From positions 1 through 7,862 of the forward strand of contig JAJZFF010000575.1 in assembly GCA_021805485.1 (NCBI GenBank): a stretch of 7,862 nucleotides of DNA. The letters run 5' to 3'. Within the stretch, counting starts at the first letter, position 1. Each line of letters begins with the position of its first letter. Below, one piece after another: positions 1 to 5,349 of this stretch. The notes beneath the pieces were generated by a model, which saw only the letters and a list, made by a program, of their open reading frames with translations, had not been told where the DNA came from and made no database searches. The position numbers and the translations under genes were made by a program. This DNA comes from Pseudomonadota bacterium. GTDB lineage: Bacteria; Pseudomonadota; Alphaproteobacteria; Acetobacterales; Acetobacteraceae.

Positions 1-182
1 CCGCCCGCGCGTCCGCCCGCCCCGCGCCGCCGCGTTTCGCGCCTGAGCAGCCGCATCCCGGCACGCCCTTATCGTTACGTTTACAAAACAATATAATTCC
101 GCAACCCGGCCCCGCGCGTCCGCTCAAGCAGGATTGATGTGGCGGCTCTGGACTCCGCCCCCGCCGGACCAATCTGCCGGAC
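1..182. other. Left-edge GC-rich stretch without an assignable gene
   Basis: No gene can be assigned here. On the plus strand one frame is open from the left edge to a TGA at 44-46 and would give a 14-residue Arg/Pro/Ala-rich tail, which could be the end of a gene lying outside the window but is too short to judge. Bases 69-98 are a short AT-rich island in otherwise GC-rich DNA and contain a candidate promoter, listed separately. Confidence 0.4.
69..97 (+). promoter_or_regulatory. Candidate sigma-70-type promoter for the Asp/His lipoprotein gene
   Basis: A perfect TATAAT hexamer lies at 92-97, inside the only AT-rich island of this region. Seventeen bases upstream, at 69-74, is TTATCG, a poor match to TTGACA. 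The site is about 86 bases before the ATG at 183 and faces it. The -10 match is seen directly; promoter function is inferred. Confidence 0.35.
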
Positions 183-506
183 ATGGACAGGATCGCGCCT
201 TTCGCTCCCGCGCTCATCCTGGCCGCGCTCGGCATCGCCGTCCTCGGCCTGGCCGGCTGCACCACGACCGCCGGCGCGCCGTATGGCGGCTCCGCCTATT
301 ATGCCCCGCCATCCTTCGGCTACGGCGCGCCCTACGGTTACGGCGCCGGCTACGGTCCGGCCTACGGCCCCATCTATCAATACCCGGACTATGCCCCGGA
401 CGACGAGCATGCCGACGATGACGACCGGTTCGACGACGACGATCACGATGGAGATCGCGCCGGCGACCACGATGGCGACCATGACGACGACCACGACGGG
501 CACTGA
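183..506 (+). CDS. Small lipoprotein with Gly/Tyr-rich middle and Asp/His-rich tail
   Basis: This 107-residue protein is not a family I recognise. Residues 1-25 form a hydrophobic lipoprotein signal ending in a clear lipobox (Leu23-Ala-Gly-Cys26), so Cys26 should be acylated; Thr at +2 does not resemble the Asp inner-membrane retention signal, so outer-membrane placement is expected. Residues 34-70 are Gly/Tyr/Pro/Ala-rich with 11 tyrosines in GYG-like repeats. Residues 69-107 contain 20 Asp, 1 Glu and 6 His among 39 residues, a polyacidic tail that could bind divalent metal ions; that is inference only. The ATG at 183 was chosen because it gives a compact signal peptide; its ribosome site is poor, and an in-frame TGA at 135-137 limits upstream extension. 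Overlapping frames here are open only because of the repetitive GC-rich codons. Confidence 0.72.
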   Translation: MDRIAPFAPALILAALGIAVLGLAGCTTTAGAPYGGSAYYAPPSFGYGAPYGYGAGYGPAYGPIYQYPDYAPDDEHADDDDRFDDDDHDGDRAGDHDGDHDDDHDGH

Positions 507-598
507 CCCGCGCCCCGTTCCATGCGTAAACGGCATGAGACTTAGCCTGAACCGGCACGTTCCGCCGCCGCCGCCGCATCGCCACCTCCGGAGCCAAG

Positions 599-616
599 GC
601 GGGGATCGATCCCCGC
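599..616. promoter_or_regulatory. 18-bp perfect palindrome just upstream of a ribosome site
   Basis: GCGGGGATCGATCCCCGC reads the same on both strands. It ends 9 bases before the AAGGAG ribosome site at 626-631 and 22 bases before the ATG at 639. It could be a dimer-binding operator or, in RNA, a short hairpin next to the ribosome site. The symmetry is seen directly; the role is unknown. Confidence 0.4.
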
Positions 617-638
617 GACATGAACAAGGAGTTTTCCG

Positions 639-836
639 ATGCGTACTTTTGCAATCGCCGTCACCGCCCTGACCATGCTGGCCGCCCTGGCGCCGCTCGC
701 CGCCCGCGCGGATGTCGCCGGCCCGTCCGGCCAGGCGCAACTGACCTCCGCCTCGGCCTCATCCGCGCAGTCCGGCGGCCGGGCGGTCTTCCAGCATCAG
801 CTGAACCGGATCCACCAGCTCGAAGCCCAGCACTGA
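639..836 (+). CDS. Very small exported protein of unknown function
   Basis: A 65-residue protein starting at an ATG that has a strong AAGGAG site 7 bases upstream (626-631), which supports a real gene despite its size. Residues 1-24 are a typical signal peptide (Arg at position 2, a hydrophobic core, Ala-Arg-Ala at 22-24) with predicted signal peptidase I cleavage before Asp25, leaving a mature peptide of about 41 residues. The mature part begins with a Gly/Ser/Ala/Gln-rich flexible segment and ends in a probable short amphipathic helix rich in Gln, His and Leu (about 49-65). There is no lipobox, cysteine or membrane anchor, so a free periplasmic or secreted protein is expected. It lies 132 bases after the Asp/His lipoprotein on the same strand and may share its transcript. 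No function can be assigned. Confidence 0.65.
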   Translation: MRTFAIAVTALTMLAALAPLAARADVAGPSGQAQLTSASASSAQSGGRAVFQHQLNRIHQLEAQH

Positions 837-846
837 GCACTCCATC

Positions 847-868
847 CGATCAGATGATGCTCTGATCG
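847..868 (+). terminator. Hairpin 1 of a tandem pair in a convergent gap
   Basis: CGATCAGA at 847-854 and TCTGATCG at 861-868 form a perfect 8-bp stem with a 6-base loop, beginning 11 bases after the TGA at 834-836. No T-run follows, so it may protect or punctuate the 3' end rather than act as a classic intrinsic terminator. Confidence 0.45.
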
Positions 869-874
869 CGATCC

Positions 875-899
875 CGGCCCCGCCCTAGCGACGGGGCCG
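875..899. terminator. Hairpin 2, probable bidirectional terminator between convergent genes
   Basis: CGGCCCCG at 875-882 pairs perfectly with CGGGGCCG at 892-899 around a 9-base loop. It ends 6 bases before the end of the minus-strand tpsB-like gene (905) and 63 bases after the plus-strand small gene, the expected place for a terminator shared by converging genes. Neither strand carries a good T-tract, which lowers confidence in intrinsic termination. Confidence 0.5.
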
Positions 900-904
900 T
901 GGGG

Positions 905-2599
905 TCAGAACCGGCCCGAGACGGCGAAGAGGAAGCGCCAGCGCTCCAGCTTCGCCGCCTCGCGCGGCTTCACCAGCTCGTTGCCGGCGCCGAGCGTCAG
1001 CTCGAAATGGCGCAGCAGCAGCATCCGCACGCCCCCGCCGGCCGATGCGCCGGTATCCACCGGATACTGGTAGATCGTCTGCCGGTTCCAGATCCGGCCC
1101 CAGTCGGCATAGCCGAACGCCGCCAGCCCCGAGATCAGCTTCGGCGCGACGTGCTGGAGCAAGGGCAGCTTGTGGCTCAGCTCGGCGGACATCTCGATCC
1201 CGCTATCGCCCGCCATCACCGCCGCCGGATAGGCCCGGCCGAACTCGCTGCCGCCGAACAGGAACTGCTCGCTCCCCGGCAGATGGTTCAGCGCGTACTG
1301 GGCGTTGGCCCGCACGGTGAGGAAGAACGATTTCGGCAGCGCCTGCAGCCGCACCAGGCTCACGTCGAACTTGGTGAAGCCCGGCCCGCCATAGGCGAGG
1401 CTGCCGCGCCGCGCCCCCAGCGCGTTGATCCCCTCGCTCACCGTGAACGACCCGCTGTCGATCCCGTTCCAGTCCCCCGCCCGCGCGAAGATCAGCCCTT
1501 CCCGCAACGTCCGCGTCCGCTCCGAGACCGCCGTCTGCCCGAGCAGCGCCTCGTTGCTGTTCAGGTAGTCCGCCTCCACCGAGGCATCGAGCTGCCGGGT
1601 CTGCGTATAGATCAGCGGGTCGGACAGCCGCACGCTCGCGATCTGCGCCGTCCCCGAATTGATCGCCCCGACCGGATGGGTGATCAGCTCGCCCATCGTG
1701 ACGGTCACGGTCGTCCCGTTGGTCCCGATCGGCTCCTGATGCACGATCCCGTAATACTGGTAGCGGCGGATCCTCGCCGGCGCGCCGAACACCAGCTGGT
1801 CGCGCTCGCCCTGGCGGAACAGCCCGTTCACCGTCACGTTCGCCGTGCCCTGCACGATGTCGAGCTGGCGGTCGCCGGCATTGTTCACGTCGAACCCCGC
1901 CTCCACCGTCCGGCGATGAATCCCCAGCAGCAGCCGCACGACCCCGGGCTGCCCCGGCATCGGCCGCAGCTCGCTGCCCACCTTGAGGCCGGGAATCGAC
2001 TGCATCAGCAGCAGGTTCCGCTCCAGCGTCGCCCGGTGCAGCGGCTGGTCCGCGACGATCCGCGCCGCGTAATGCTTCAGCAGCCCAAGGCTCGCGCCCT
2101 TCGTGTTGCCCTCGATCGTGACCGCGCCGACATGCCCCTCGATCACCCGCACGACCACCTGGCCGCCGGCGAAGTTCTGCTGCGGCAGCGACACCGAATA
2201 GAGCGCCAGCCCCTGATGCTGGCACAGCCGCCCGATCGCGATCAGGATCGCCGAAAGCTGCGCGCTGCCGACGCGATGCCCGACCATCCCCCGCCAGGTC
2301 GCCGCCACCGCGGCGGCCGGCAGCGTCGTGGCGCCCTCGACCCGCACCCCGCGCAGCACGAACGGCGAGATGCCCGACACCGAAGGCGTCGGCGGCTTCT
2401 GCTTCGGCACCTGCTCCTTCGCCAGGTTGGGCAGCCGCACGCTCTGCCCGAGCTCGTTCTGGTTGATGATATGCGGCGCCAGCTGCGCCCGCGCCGCCGG
2501 TGCCAGGCCGGCCAGCAGCAGTATCGCCGGCACGCCAAGGCCCACCGCGCCGCGGGTCCCGCGTCGCGCCCCGAAAGTACCCGTCATTTTTGTTCTCAC
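905..2599 (-). CDS. TpsB-type outer-membrane transporter (ShlB/FhaC/HecB family)
   Basis: An outer-membrane beta-barrel of the two-partner secretion (type Vb) system; such proteins export a large TpsA exoprotein. Of 564 residues, about 1-38 are a signal peptide ending Ala-Arg-Ala. After a Pro/Lys/Gln-containing linker, residues 79-164 look like a POTRA domain (LRGVRVEGATTL at its start, VRVIEGHVGAVTIEGN at its end) and 165-228 like a second POTRA; about 229-564 is the barrel. The conserved Arg of the family's loop-6 VRGY-type motif is present in the variant GRAY (454-457), followed by a YADWG segment at 497-501 that fits the family's xDxG motif. The chain ends in Phe, as barrel proteins do for BamA recognition. 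Length fits the family. GTG at 2599 is used; ATG at 2587 is equally possible, and neither has a strong ribosome site. No TpsA gene lies in the window. Confidence 0.88.
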   Translation of the reverse strand: MRTKMTGTFGARRGTRGAVGLGVPAILLLAGLAPAARAQLAPHIINQNELGQSVRLPNLAKEQVPKQKPPTPSVSGISPFVLRGVRVEGATTLPAAAVAATWRGMVGHRVGSAQLSAILIAIGRLCQHQGLALYSVSLPQQNFAGGQVVVRVIEGHVGAVTIEGNTKGASLGLLKHYAARIVADQPLHRATLERNLLLMQSIPGLKVGSELRPMPGQPGVVRLLLGIHRRTVEAGFDVNNAGDRQLDIVQGTANVTVNGLFRQGERDQLVFGAPARIRRYQYYGIVHQEPIGTNGTTVTVTMGELITHPVGAINSGTAQIASVRLSDPLIYTQTRQLDASVEADYLNSNEALLGQTAVSERTRTLREGLIFARAGDWNGIDSGSFTVSEGINALGARRGSLAYGGPGFTKFDVSLVRLQALPKSFFLTVRANAQYALNHLPGSEQFLFGGSEFGRAYPAAVMAGDSGIEMSAELSHKLPLLQHVAPKLISGLAAFGYADWGRIWNRQTIYQYPVDTGASAGGGVRMLLLRHFELTLGAGNELVKPREAAKLERWRFLFAVSGRF

Positions 2600-2647
2600 A
2601 GTCCCGTCCGCAAGCCGCCCGATCCCAGATCACATGCAGAGACAGCA

Positions 2648-2673
2648 AGGGCGGCAGCTTGCGCCGCCGCCCT
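2648..2673 (-). terminator. GC-rich hairpin after the low-complexity lipoprotein gene
   Basis: On the minus strand AGGGCGGC (2673-2666) pairs with GCCGCCCT (2655-2648) around a 10-base loop, a perfect 8-bp stem starting about 10 bases after the TAA at 2685-2683. It is followed by TGCTGTCTCTG, mildly T-rich. It probably ends or attenuates transcription before the tpsB-like gene, whose GTG is about 49 bases further on. Confidence 0.5.
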
Positions 2674-2682
2674 CTTCCAGAC

Positions 2683-3900
2683 TTAGAGCTGGCTTGTCGC
2701 TGTCGAGAGGACGCCTGTCACGGGCGCCAGCGGGCTTGAGCCGCCGCTGGCGCTCCCCAGCGCGCCGGTCAGCGCGCTCGTCAGCGTGCTGGCGGTCGGC
2801 GCCAGTTCGGTCGCGGCCCCGCCGGTCGAGCCGCCGGTGGGCAGCGCGCCGGTCACCGTGGAGAGCGTGCCGGTGAGCGGCGCGAGCGCGCCGGTGGCGC
2901 TGGTGGTCGAGCCGCCGGTGGGCAGGGCGCCGGTCGCCGTGTTGATCACCTGGCCGACCACGCCGGTCACCGTGCCAAGGCCGGTGCCGGTCAAGCCGCC
3001 CAGCGGCGAGGTCGAGGGCAGCGAGCCGATCGCCGTGCCGGTGGCGCCGGTCAGCGTCGCCGCGCCGGTGCCGAGCGCACCCGATGCCGAACCCGTCAGG
3101 TTCGTCAGCGTCTGGCCAAGCGACGTGCCGCCCGGCGTGCTCGTGCCGCCGATCGCGTTGCTCGCCGTCACCAGCGCGCCCTTCACCGCCCCGCCCAGCA
3201 CGGGCACGTTGCCGGCGCCGTTGGCCAGCGTGTCCACCCCGCCGCCGGCGGCGCCGCCCAGGCTCTGGTTCGCCGTCGCCAGCAGCGTCGAGGCCACCGG
3301 CAGCGTCGCCGTGTTGAGCGAGCCCGCCTTGAGCTGAACCACCTGCCCGTTCGACAGCACGCCGACCTGCACCGGGGAATTCGCCTGCGGCGTCGTGCTC
3401 AGCACGTTGGCGCTGATCAGCGGCGTCACGCTGGGCGAACCCGTCGAGGTGTTCAACACACTGACATTGGCGAGGGCGTTGCTGACGGGATCGACCGCGT
3501 CGGCGACGCCGGCGACCGTCGGCCCGACGACGGGCAGGCCGGTGAGGCCGCTGGTGCTCAGCGTCGAACCGTTGCTGCTCAGCAGGTCGCCCGTCTGGGT
3601 GACGGTGCCACCGAGACCGTTCACGATCGAACCGACCGGGCCGCCGGTCTTGGTGCCGAGCGACGACAACTGGGTGCCCGCAGAGGCCACCGTGTTGCCG
3701 GCCGTGCTCACCGGCGCGCCCGCGGCGGCTCCGGCGGTCGTGCTGGCCGTGCTGACAACGCCGGCTCCCGTGCCGCTGGTGCCGCCCGTGCTGGCCATCG
3801 ACCCGCCGTTCGAACCGCAGCCGGCCAGCGCCAGCGCGGAGCCGAGCCCGACCGTGCACATCAGCGCCCTGGACGTCGCCTTCCGTATAGACTTGCTCAT
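2683..3900 (-). CDS. Low-complexity Gly/Ser/Thr/Ala/Val-rich lipoprotein without aromatic residues
   Basis: A 405-residue protein with a lipoprotein signal: basic N-terminus (Lys3, Arg6, Lys7), hydrophobic stretch, lipobox Leu25-Ala-Gly-Cys28. The mature part consists almost entirely of Gly, Ser, Thr, Ala, Val, Leu, Pro, Asn and Gln. I find no Phe, Tyr, Trp, His or Arg after the signal and only eight charged residues (Lys84, 191, 240; Asp105, 134, 137, 223; Glu365). Residues 145-200 are less repetitive and may form a small folded module; 215-405 carry repeated TG-x-L and GALPTGGST units. Database annotation may call such proteins collagen-like or beta-strand-repeat, but no regular Gly-X-Y run is visible. 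The ATG at 3900 is chosen over one at 3936 because GAGGAG (3917-3912) precedes it and the signal peptide then begins normally. It is transcribed toward the tpsB-like gene, 83 bases away. Function unknown; a surface or matrix protein is a guess. Confidence 0.78.
   Translation of the reverse strand: MSKSIRKATSRALMCTVGLGSALALAGCGSNGGSMASTGGTSGTGAGVVSTASTTAGAAAGAPVSTAGNTVASAGTQLSSLGTKTGGPVGSIVNGLGGTVTQTGDLLSSNGSTLSTSGLTGLPVVGPTVAGVADAVDPVSNALANVSVLNTSTGSPSVTPLISANVLSTTPQANSPVQVGVLSNGQVVQLKAGSLNTATLPVASTLLATANQSLGGAAGGGVDTLANGAGNVPVLGGAVKGALVTASNAIGGTSTPGGTSLGQTLTNLTGSASGALGTGAATLTGATGTAIGSLPSTSPLGGLTGTGLGTVTGVVGQVINTATGALPTGGSTTSATGALAPLTGTLSTVTGALPTGGSTGGAATELAPTASTLTSALTGALGSASGGSSPLAPVTGVLSTATSQL
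2824..2941 (-). repeat. 37-bp near-identical direct repeat inside the lipoprotein gene
   Basis: Bases 2824-2860 and 2905-2941 match at 35 of 37 positions and are offset by 81 bp (27 codons), so they keep the reading frame. They encode the two TGALPTGGST units. This suggests growth of the gene by in-frame duplication and could allow length variation by slippage or recombination. Confidence 0.75.
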
Positions 3901-3911
3901 TGTTAAAAAAA

Positions 3912-3917
3912 CTCCTC
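3912..3917 (-). promoter_or_regulatory. Ribosome binding site deciding the lipoprotein start
   Basis: GAGGAG on the minus strand lies 11 bases before the ATG at 3900, separated by a T-rich spacer. It is downstream of the alternative ATG at 3936 and therefore favours the 3900 start, although its spacing is slightly long. Confidence 0.6.
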
Positions 3918-3974
3918 GCGCGTTTTCAAAATCCATTCCGTTAGCCCGCGTCTCAGGGGAGTCGGAATGTCACA

Positions 3975-3995
3975 GGCGACAACTACTTTGTCACC
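3975..3995 (-). other. Leader hairpin upstream of the low-complexity lipoprotein gene
   Basis: On the minus strand GGTGACAA (3995-3988) can pair with TTGTCGCC (3982-3975) across a 5-base loop, eight pairs including one G-U in RNA. It would sit about 75 bases before the start codon, within the mRNA leader if the promoter at 4005-4036 is used. A role in mRNA stability or as a binding site is inferred. Confidence 0.35.
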
Positions 3996-4004
3996 TTATG
4001 AAAC

Positions 4005-4036
4005 AGCATACCACGATCTGCGCGGATTGGTTTCAA
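4005..4036 (-). promoter_or_regulatory. Candidate promoter for the low-complexity lipoprotein gene
   Basis: On the minus strand TATGCT at 4010-4005 is preceded by TGG, fitting an extended -10 (TG-N-TATnnT). TTGAAA at 4036-4031 could be the -35, but the 20-base spacer is longer than usual. It lies in the AT-rich part of the gap and would give a leader of roughly 100 bases. Confidence 0.3.
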
Positions 4037-4097
4037 TTTTCATAACTTTTTCCAAAAAAGAAATAAAATTCCAGACCAAGTGAAAAATATCGAATTG

Positions 4098-4403
4098 ATA
4101 TCGTTATATTTCAGCAGGTTAGGCTGTCATCGTGGGCATGCCGTCAGCCGGCGCATCACAAGCCGCCCTCCGTAACGGCGGCCGCACGTGGACCTCCGAA
4201 CTGCCCCTGGACACGACCAGCCATTTCATAACAAAAAGACAACCGAGGGTTTTAGCGCACCCGCATAACGTGCAGTCAGCGATTGTATTTTCCGGAGAAT
4301 TGTTATGACGATTATTAACATTTGTTCAATTTATGTGGATTCCATCTAAAAAGAGTTGTTTGTCCTTTACGTATATGGCATGTTTTGCCACATATCGTTA
4401 TAT
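4098..4403. repeat. Exact 12-bp word repeated in the divergent regulatory gap
   Basis: ATATCGTTATAT occurs at 4098-4109 and again at 4392-4403, the second copy ending 2 bases before the GGAGG site region of the yceI-like gene. A further ATATCG at 4087-4092 lies 11 bp, about one helical turn, before the first copy, and ATATC/GATAT at 4087-4091 and 4097-4101 form an inverted repeat. Repeated spaced words of this kind can be regulator sites; no specific regulator is recognised. Confidence 0.35.
4376..4390. promoter_or_regulatory. Inverted repeat upstream of the yceI-like gene
   Basis: TGGCA at 4376-4380 and TGCCA at 4386-4390 flank a 5-base centre, ending 15 bases before the GGAGG site. It may be an operator or a small leader hairpin. 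The symmetry is seen; function is inferred. Confidence 0.3.
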
Positions 4404-4418
4404 ATGGAGGAAACAATC

Positions 4419-4985
4419 ATGAAGCGGATCGCGGCTTGCGCTGCCCTCGCGTTGGGCGGGATGATGGCAGCTGCCGGGACGGCGCGTGCGGGGAACGAAC
4501 TCTTGCAACTCACGCCGGGCAACATGTTGTCGCAGACGCACTCGACCGCGGTGCTGTTCACGATCACCGGCACCTATCGCCAGCTTTCCGGCACGCTCAC
4601 CTTCGATCCCGCCGCGAAGACCTGCCACATCGACGTCACGTTCGTGACCAGCAGCCTCGCGCTGCCCAACGCGATCGTGCGGGGACAGGTCATGTCGAAG
4701 GCATTCCTCGATCCGAAACAGTATCCGCAGACGAGCTATATCGGCGACTGCGCGAAGAACGGCACGGAACTCGACGGCAAGCTGACCATGCACGGGCAGA
4801 CCCATCCGTTCGCCATGAAACTCACCGAGCGGATGGCTAACGGCAAGTTGGTGGGATTCGACTCGGTCGGCAAACTCGACCGCTACAACTGGGGACTCGA
4901 CGGATTGAAGCTGATGGTCGGCAAGGTGATCACCGTCACGAACGACATCTCGCTGACCGGCAAGCCGCCCAAGCCGGCGAACTGA
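4419..4985 (+). CDS. YceI-family periplasmic lipid-binding-fold protein
   Basis: A 188-residue exported protein. The ATG at 4419 has a strong GGAGG site (4406-4410) 8 bases upstream; the frame extends further upstream but only into AT-rich non-coding sequence. Residues 1-24 are a signal peptide ending Ala-Arg-Ala, predicted cleavage before Gly25. The rest follows the YceI pattern: Ser/Thr-rich first strand into SGTLTFDP (57-64), the segment VRGQVMSKAFLD...YPQTSY (88-107) matching the family's 'dFFD...yP' motif, GKLTMHGQTHPFAMKL (120-135) matching 'G.LTl.G.t', then a final strand pair with an RYNWGL turn. YceI proteins form a lipocalin-like barrel that binds isoprenoid or other lipophilic ligands in the periplasm. 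Cys69 and Cys111 could form a disulfide. The gene stands alone, divergent from the lipoprotein and 422 bases before the fadL-like gene on the same strand. Confidence 0.87.
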   Translation: MKRIAACAALALGGMMAAAGTARAGNELLQLTPGNMLSQTHSTAVLFTITGTYRQLSGTLTFDPAAKTCHIDVTFVTSSLALPNAIVRGQVMSKAFLDPKQYPQTSYIGDCAKNGTELDGKLTMHGQTHPFAMKLTERMANGKLVGFDSVGKLDRYNWGLDGLKLMVGKVITVTNDISLTGKPPKPAN

Positions 4986-5010
4986 GCCGGCCCGCGGAAG
5001 TCCCGTCCGG

Positions 5011-5033
5011 CCTTGCGCGAGCAGGCCGCAAGG
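5011..5033 (+). terminator. Hairpin after the yceI-like gene, possible terminator
   Basis: CCTTGCG (5011-5017) pairs perfectly with CGCAAGG (5027-5033) over a 9-base loop, 25 bases after the stop at 4983-4985. An alternative fold pairs GGCCT (5009-5013) with AGGCC (5023-5027) inside GTCCC/GGGAC (5000-5004 and 5032-5036). No clear T-tract follows. Confidence 0.4.
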
Positions 5034-5054
5034 GACCGCTGTTTCCGTAACACG

Positions 5055-5083
5055 GCGCGTGGCCGAGCATGATCGGCCCGCGC
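5055..5083. repeat. Strong inverted repeat (11 bp with one bulge)
   Basis: GGCCGA (5061-5066) and TCGGCC (5073-5078) enclose a 6-base loop. Outside them GCGCG (5055-5059) pairs with CGCGC (5079-5083), leaving T5060 as a single bulge, so the stem totals 11 pairs. An adjoining repeat GCATCTG/CAGATGC (5082-5088 and 5100-5106) follows directly. It could be a terminator, a REP-like element or part of a structured RNA. Confidence 0.5.
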
Positions 5084-5168
5084 ATCTGCCGGCGCATGAC
5101 AGATGCCGGCACAGCCAGCCGCCGCTCCGGTAAGGCCTGACGCCGGAGGGCTGCGGGAGGCGCTGTCA

Positions 5169-5190
5169 TGTTACGAACCGTTTCGAAACA
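5169..5190. promoter_or_regulatory. Imperfect 22-bp palindrome, candidate operator upstream of the fadL-like gene
   Basis: Nine of eleven base pairs are symmetric across this 22-bp element, with arms TGTTACGAACC and GTTTCGAAACA. It contains a fully symmetric 10-mer, GTTTCGAAAC, at 5180-5189. Size and symmetry suit a dimeric regulator of the TetR type, but no regulator gene is in the window and the assignment is inference. Confidence 0.35.
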
Positions 5191-5349
5191 TTCATCTTGC
5201 GGGAGGCGAGTTGCGCCTTCCTTTGCTGCCCGTTCGACGCGGAATTCTTCGGTTTTACTTTCGGGCACCGGTTGCGTGACTTTCTGCCGCCCTTGCATGT
5301 CTTGGCACGACGATGGGTCGGCCGGTTCTGGCAAGCATACGATTCGTTG

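Larger units (their letters stand above)
3901..4418. other. Divergent intergenic regulatory region, partly AT-rich
   Basis: This 518-bp gap separates two divergently transcribed exported-protein genes and contains no convincing coding frame. About 4028-4112 and 4290-4418 are strikingly AT-rich against the GC-rich surroundings; 4130-4215 returns to high GC. Visible elements are a candidate minus-strand promoter (4005-4036), a leader hairpin (3975-3995), repeated ATATCG words (4087-4103 and 4392-4403), an inverted repeat of six bases GCCGCC/GGCGGC at 4162-4167 and 4177-4182, TGTTA/TAACA at 4301-4305 and 4316-4320, and TGGCA/TGCCA at 4376-4380 and 4386-4390. A small RNA within it cannot be excluded by eye. 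Confidence 0.6.

Noticed and set aside
1..46. Possible end of an upstream gene (TGA at 44-46)
   Set aside because: Only 14 codons are visible and the residues are uninformative; any GC-rich frame would look similar.
139..672. 177-residue Thr/Pro/Met-rich plus-strand open frame
   Set aside because: It is a frame-shifted reading of the Gly/Tyr and Asp/His repeats, and it lacks a signal peptide and a domain.
81..740. 219-residue minus-strand open frame with a Val/Ile-rich stretch
   Set aside because: The hydrophobic run is the reverse complement of the Asp/His codon repeats of the plus-strand lipoprotein (GAC reads as GTC), not a membrane segment.
899..2686. 595-residue plus-strand open frame
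   Set aside because: It lies antisense to the tpsB-like gene, is dominated by Arg, His, Gln and Pro, has no recognisable domain or ribosome site, and is the expected by-product of GC-rich codon bias.
2630..3859. 409-residue minus-strand open frame overlapping the lipoprotein gene
   Set aside because: It is an Arg/Gly/Asp/His-rich translation of the same repetitive DNA in another frame; the competing frame has a signal peptide, lipobox and ribosome site.
4376..4390. Possible sigma-54 promoter (TGGCA ... TTGCC)
   Set aside because: The GG and GC dinucleotides are 10 rather than 12 bases apart, so the required -24/-12 spacing is not met.
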